DNA of 36,053 bases from Frateuria sp. Soil773. Lineage in GTDB: Bacteria > Pseudomonadota > Gammaproteobacteria > Xanthomonadales > Rhodanobacteraceae. The notes beneath the pieces are model-generated. The model ran no database searches and was not told where the DNA came from. It was given only the letters and a program-made list of their open reading frames with translations. A program made the position numbers and the translations under genes. Of the stretch, positions 35,101-36,053 are shown piece by piece. Positions within the stretch are counted from its first letter, which is position 1. Each line of letters opens with the position of its first letter. The stretch lies in assembly GCF_001428405.1 (NCBI RefSeq), contig NZ_LMSL01000004.1:8896-44948 (forward strand), given 5' to 3'.

Positions 35101-36053
35101 TCGACAGCAGCACCGGCACGCTCTCCGGCACCGCGACGGTCAGCGGCGACTTCAGCTTCACCGTCAAGGCGACCGACAGCAGCACCGGCGCGGGCGCACC
35201 GTTCTCCGTCATGCAGAACTACACCCTGCACATCGACGCACCGACCGTCACCGTGACCCCGGCCACCCTGCCGGCCGCCATCGCAGGCACCGCGTATCCC
35301 ACCACGGCGCTCAGCGCCAGCGGCGGCGCGGGTCCGTACTCCTACGCGTTGACCGGCACCCTGCCGGCCGGCCTCGGCTTCGATGCGGGCACGGCCACCT
35401 TCGCCGGCACGCCGACCGAAACCGGCAGCTTCACCTTCGCCGTCACCGCCACCGACGCGCACGGCTTCACCGGCACGGCCAACTACACCCTCGCCGTGTC
35501 CACCGGCACCCTCAGCCTGGCGCCGGGCAGCCTGCCCGACGCCACCGCCGAGACCGCGTACAGCCAGGTGCTGGCCGCCAGCGGCGGCGTGGCGCCCTAC
35601 GCCTACACCGTCGCCAACGGCAGCCTGCCGGCCGGCCTCAGCCTCGACAGCGGCACCGGCACGCTCTCCGGCACGCCGACCGTCAGCGGCGACTTCAGCG
35701 TGGACATCAAGGCCACCGACAGCAGCACCGGCACCGGCGCCCCGGCCTCCGTCACGAAGACCTACGCCCTGCACGTCGCCGCACCGGTCCTCACGCTCAC
35801 CCCGGCCAGTCTCGCGGACGGCACCGTGGGCGTGGCCTACTCTGCGGCGACGCTCAGTGCCAGCGGCGGTATCGGTCCGTACACCTACGTGCTGACCGGC
35901 ACCCTGCCCGCCGGCATGAGCTTCAATGCCGGTACGGCCACCCTGTCAGGCACGCCCAGCGCGGCTGGCAGCTTCCCGCTGACGGCCACTGCCACCGATG
36001 CGCACGGCTTCACCGCCACCGCCCACTACACGCTGAAGATCGCGGCGGCAACG
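32169..36053 (+). CDS. Giant exported Ig/FN3-repeat surface protein (partial, open at window end)
   Basis: The frame is open from the ATG at 32169 (preceded by AAGGGG) to the last base, 1295 codons with no stop. A Sec signal (basic start, WLAAACLAIGTMG, cleavage after AWA near 40) precedes: an N-terminal domain (42-135), an Ig-like domain (about 136-217), FN3 (219-309), a DQTI-type repeat with a Cys pair (314-394), FN3 (397-484), a second Cys-pair repeat (487-571), a cadherin-like domain with GYSGNDSFAYTASN (579-659) and seven putative-Ig domains. Ser/Thr/Gly-rich, almost Cys-free outside the paired motifs: a long extracellular stalk or adhesin. The C-terminus (autotransporter barrel, type I signal or anchor) is outside the window. 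Divergent from the collar operon. Confidence 0.88.
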   Translation, partial: MQQTVQCTGKARARRDVWASCLRWLAAACLAIGTMGPAWAACPSIVNLTVAAGGTVAIPCAQQWGFLEVDPATTYPTDYGHVNVIPGWTYAPQYVNTSGAGQTDSFYLTDGETGAGIGDPNARVHLIITILPTGLTVNPATLPAATVGTFYTQTFTASGGTTPYHYAATTTLPAGLSLDNSTGVLNGIPTATGSTSITVKATDANNVSGTVSPTLVVNAGVPGKPTITGATATTSGGLPAASIAFSTPPDNGSAITGYTVTASPSNATYTGTGSPILATNLTAGTTYTFTVKATNGVGPGPASDPSAGVIAKRDQTIAFANPGTQNFGTTPTLTATATSGLMPTFSSSTTSVCTVTSGGTLTFGSTGICSITASQSGDGSYFAAPDVSQQFSVAAVAPGAPTIGTATAGNAQAEVSFTAPASNGGAAITGYTVTSDNGITATGTGSPITVTGLQNGTAYTFTVTATNAASITGSPSAASNQVTPTAPQTIGGFSATPGAPVFTQGGTFAVAATASSGLPVSFGITSASSSVCSIAGSTVTMLSPGTCSVTADQAGNAAYQPAPQQTLAVVISAPPPPVAGPVNATVGYSSSANTITPVITGGTADTIAVTPATHGTATVNGLNIVYTPTVGYSGNDSFAYTASNAGGTSAPAMVTVQVSNPSITISTSAPLTANVGSTYSQTFTWSGGNAPYAHYSVDNLPAGLGITGSTADSVTISGTPTAAGTFNLIASARDSSTGNGPFTTGQLFTLTVNAPALALSPAGGTLAGSYGNAYSQAFGASGGTAPYGYSLIGTLPAGLSFDAATGSISGTPTQTGSFPISVTAIDSSTGTGAPFSVSNSYTLQISAATITLTPTTLPNGTVGTAYPAASFGASGGIGPYSYAAGTLPAGMVLSAGQLAGTPTEAGSFSVTVTATDAHGQTGSHVYNFNIGAPVLTLAPASLPNATAETAYSQTLGASGGTAPYSYAFTGNLPTGITFDSSTGTLSGTATVSGDFSFTVKATDSSTGAGAPFSVMQNYTLHIDAPTVTVTPATLPAAIAGTAYPTTALSASGGAGPYSYALTGTLPAGLGFDAGTATFAGTPTETGSFTFAVTATDAHGFTGTANYTLAVSTGTLSLAPGSLPDATAETAYSQVLAASGGVAPYAYTVANGSLPAGLSLDSGTGTLSGTPTVSGDFSVDIKATDSSTGTGAPASVTKTYALHVAAPVLTLTPASLADGTVGVAYSAATLSASGGIGPYTYVLTGTLPAGMSFNAGTATLSGTPSAAGSFPLTATATDAHGFTATAHYTLKIAAAT
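34149..36053 (+). repeat. Tandem putative-Ig domains, alternating A and B types
   Basis: About seven units of 255-280 bp, starting near 34149, 34432, 34711, 34966, 35241, 35506 and 35781. Each has an LPAGL-type strand, a SGTPT turn and a TATD or KATD end. Units alternate after the first two: A units end DSSTGTGAP-SV-YTL, B units end TDAHGFT-A-YTL, giving a superperiod of about 530-540 bp. Confidence 0.85.

Noticed and set aside
32154-35774. 1206-codon minus-strand open frame
   Set aside because: Antisense to the repetitive Ig gene; its Gly/Arg/Ala repeats mirror the sense repeats. The plus frame has a signal peptide and clear Ig/FN3 domains.

Overview
The window is high-GC chromosomal DNA with G/C-ending codons, short intergenic gaps and many stop/start overlaps. 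The coaBC-dut-algC cluster, the argS-SPOR pair, the divergent speA/speE pair and ntrBC, together with protein sequence flavour, point to a gammaproteobacterium of the Xanthomonadales, most like Rhodanobacteraceae (Rhodanobacter, Dyella, Luteibacter). This is inferred from reading; no database search was run.

Left third (1-14.3 kb) is mostly housekeeping. A gene tail (1-81) faces a minus-strand operon coaBC-dut-algC (CoA synthesis, dUTP removal, sugar-phosphate isomerisation for surface polysaccharide). radC runs divergently. The 521-bp radC-argS gap holds a strong minus-strand terminator with no assigned gene, a small ORF and two exact DnaA boxes. argS overlaps a SPOR-domain division-type protein. 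A minus-strand group follows: 3-hydroxybutyrate dehydrogenase, patatin phospholipase and a beta-hydroxyacid dehydrogenase. speA and speE (agmatine and spermidine synthesis) diverge from a shared control region.

Middle (14.3-26 kb) holds a small membrane protein, an unknown exported protein, and a tight plus-strand run: orphan ParA/MinD ATPase, SixA phosphatase, YceI protein and a two-HKD phospholipase D lipoprotein. After a repeat-filled gap come a TonB-C-like protein, a FadI-type thiolase, an unrecognised 379-residue protein, and the nitrogen two-component pair ntrB-ntrC with a downstream GNAT acetyltransferase. A GCAC-N7-GTGC dyad just upstream of ntrB looks like an NtrC site.

Right third (26-36 kb) is accessory: a Tat-exported metallo-beta-lactamase-fold hydrolase coupled to a second MBL protein that lacks a metal-ligand His, both divergent from a LysR regulator. 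Then comes a surface or fibre-like locus: DUF6916 protein, three phage-tail-collar (Mdp-like) proteins translationally coupled to a GNAT acetyltransferase and, divergently, a giant exported Ig/FN3-repeat protein that is still open at the window end (1295 codons visible). This locus is the best candidate for a poorly described system.

A dispersed palindromic repeat occurs four times (7.9, 11.1, 19.5 and 19.7 kb). In two copies a 29-bp module interrupts the repeat arm so precisely that removing it restores the canonical arm.
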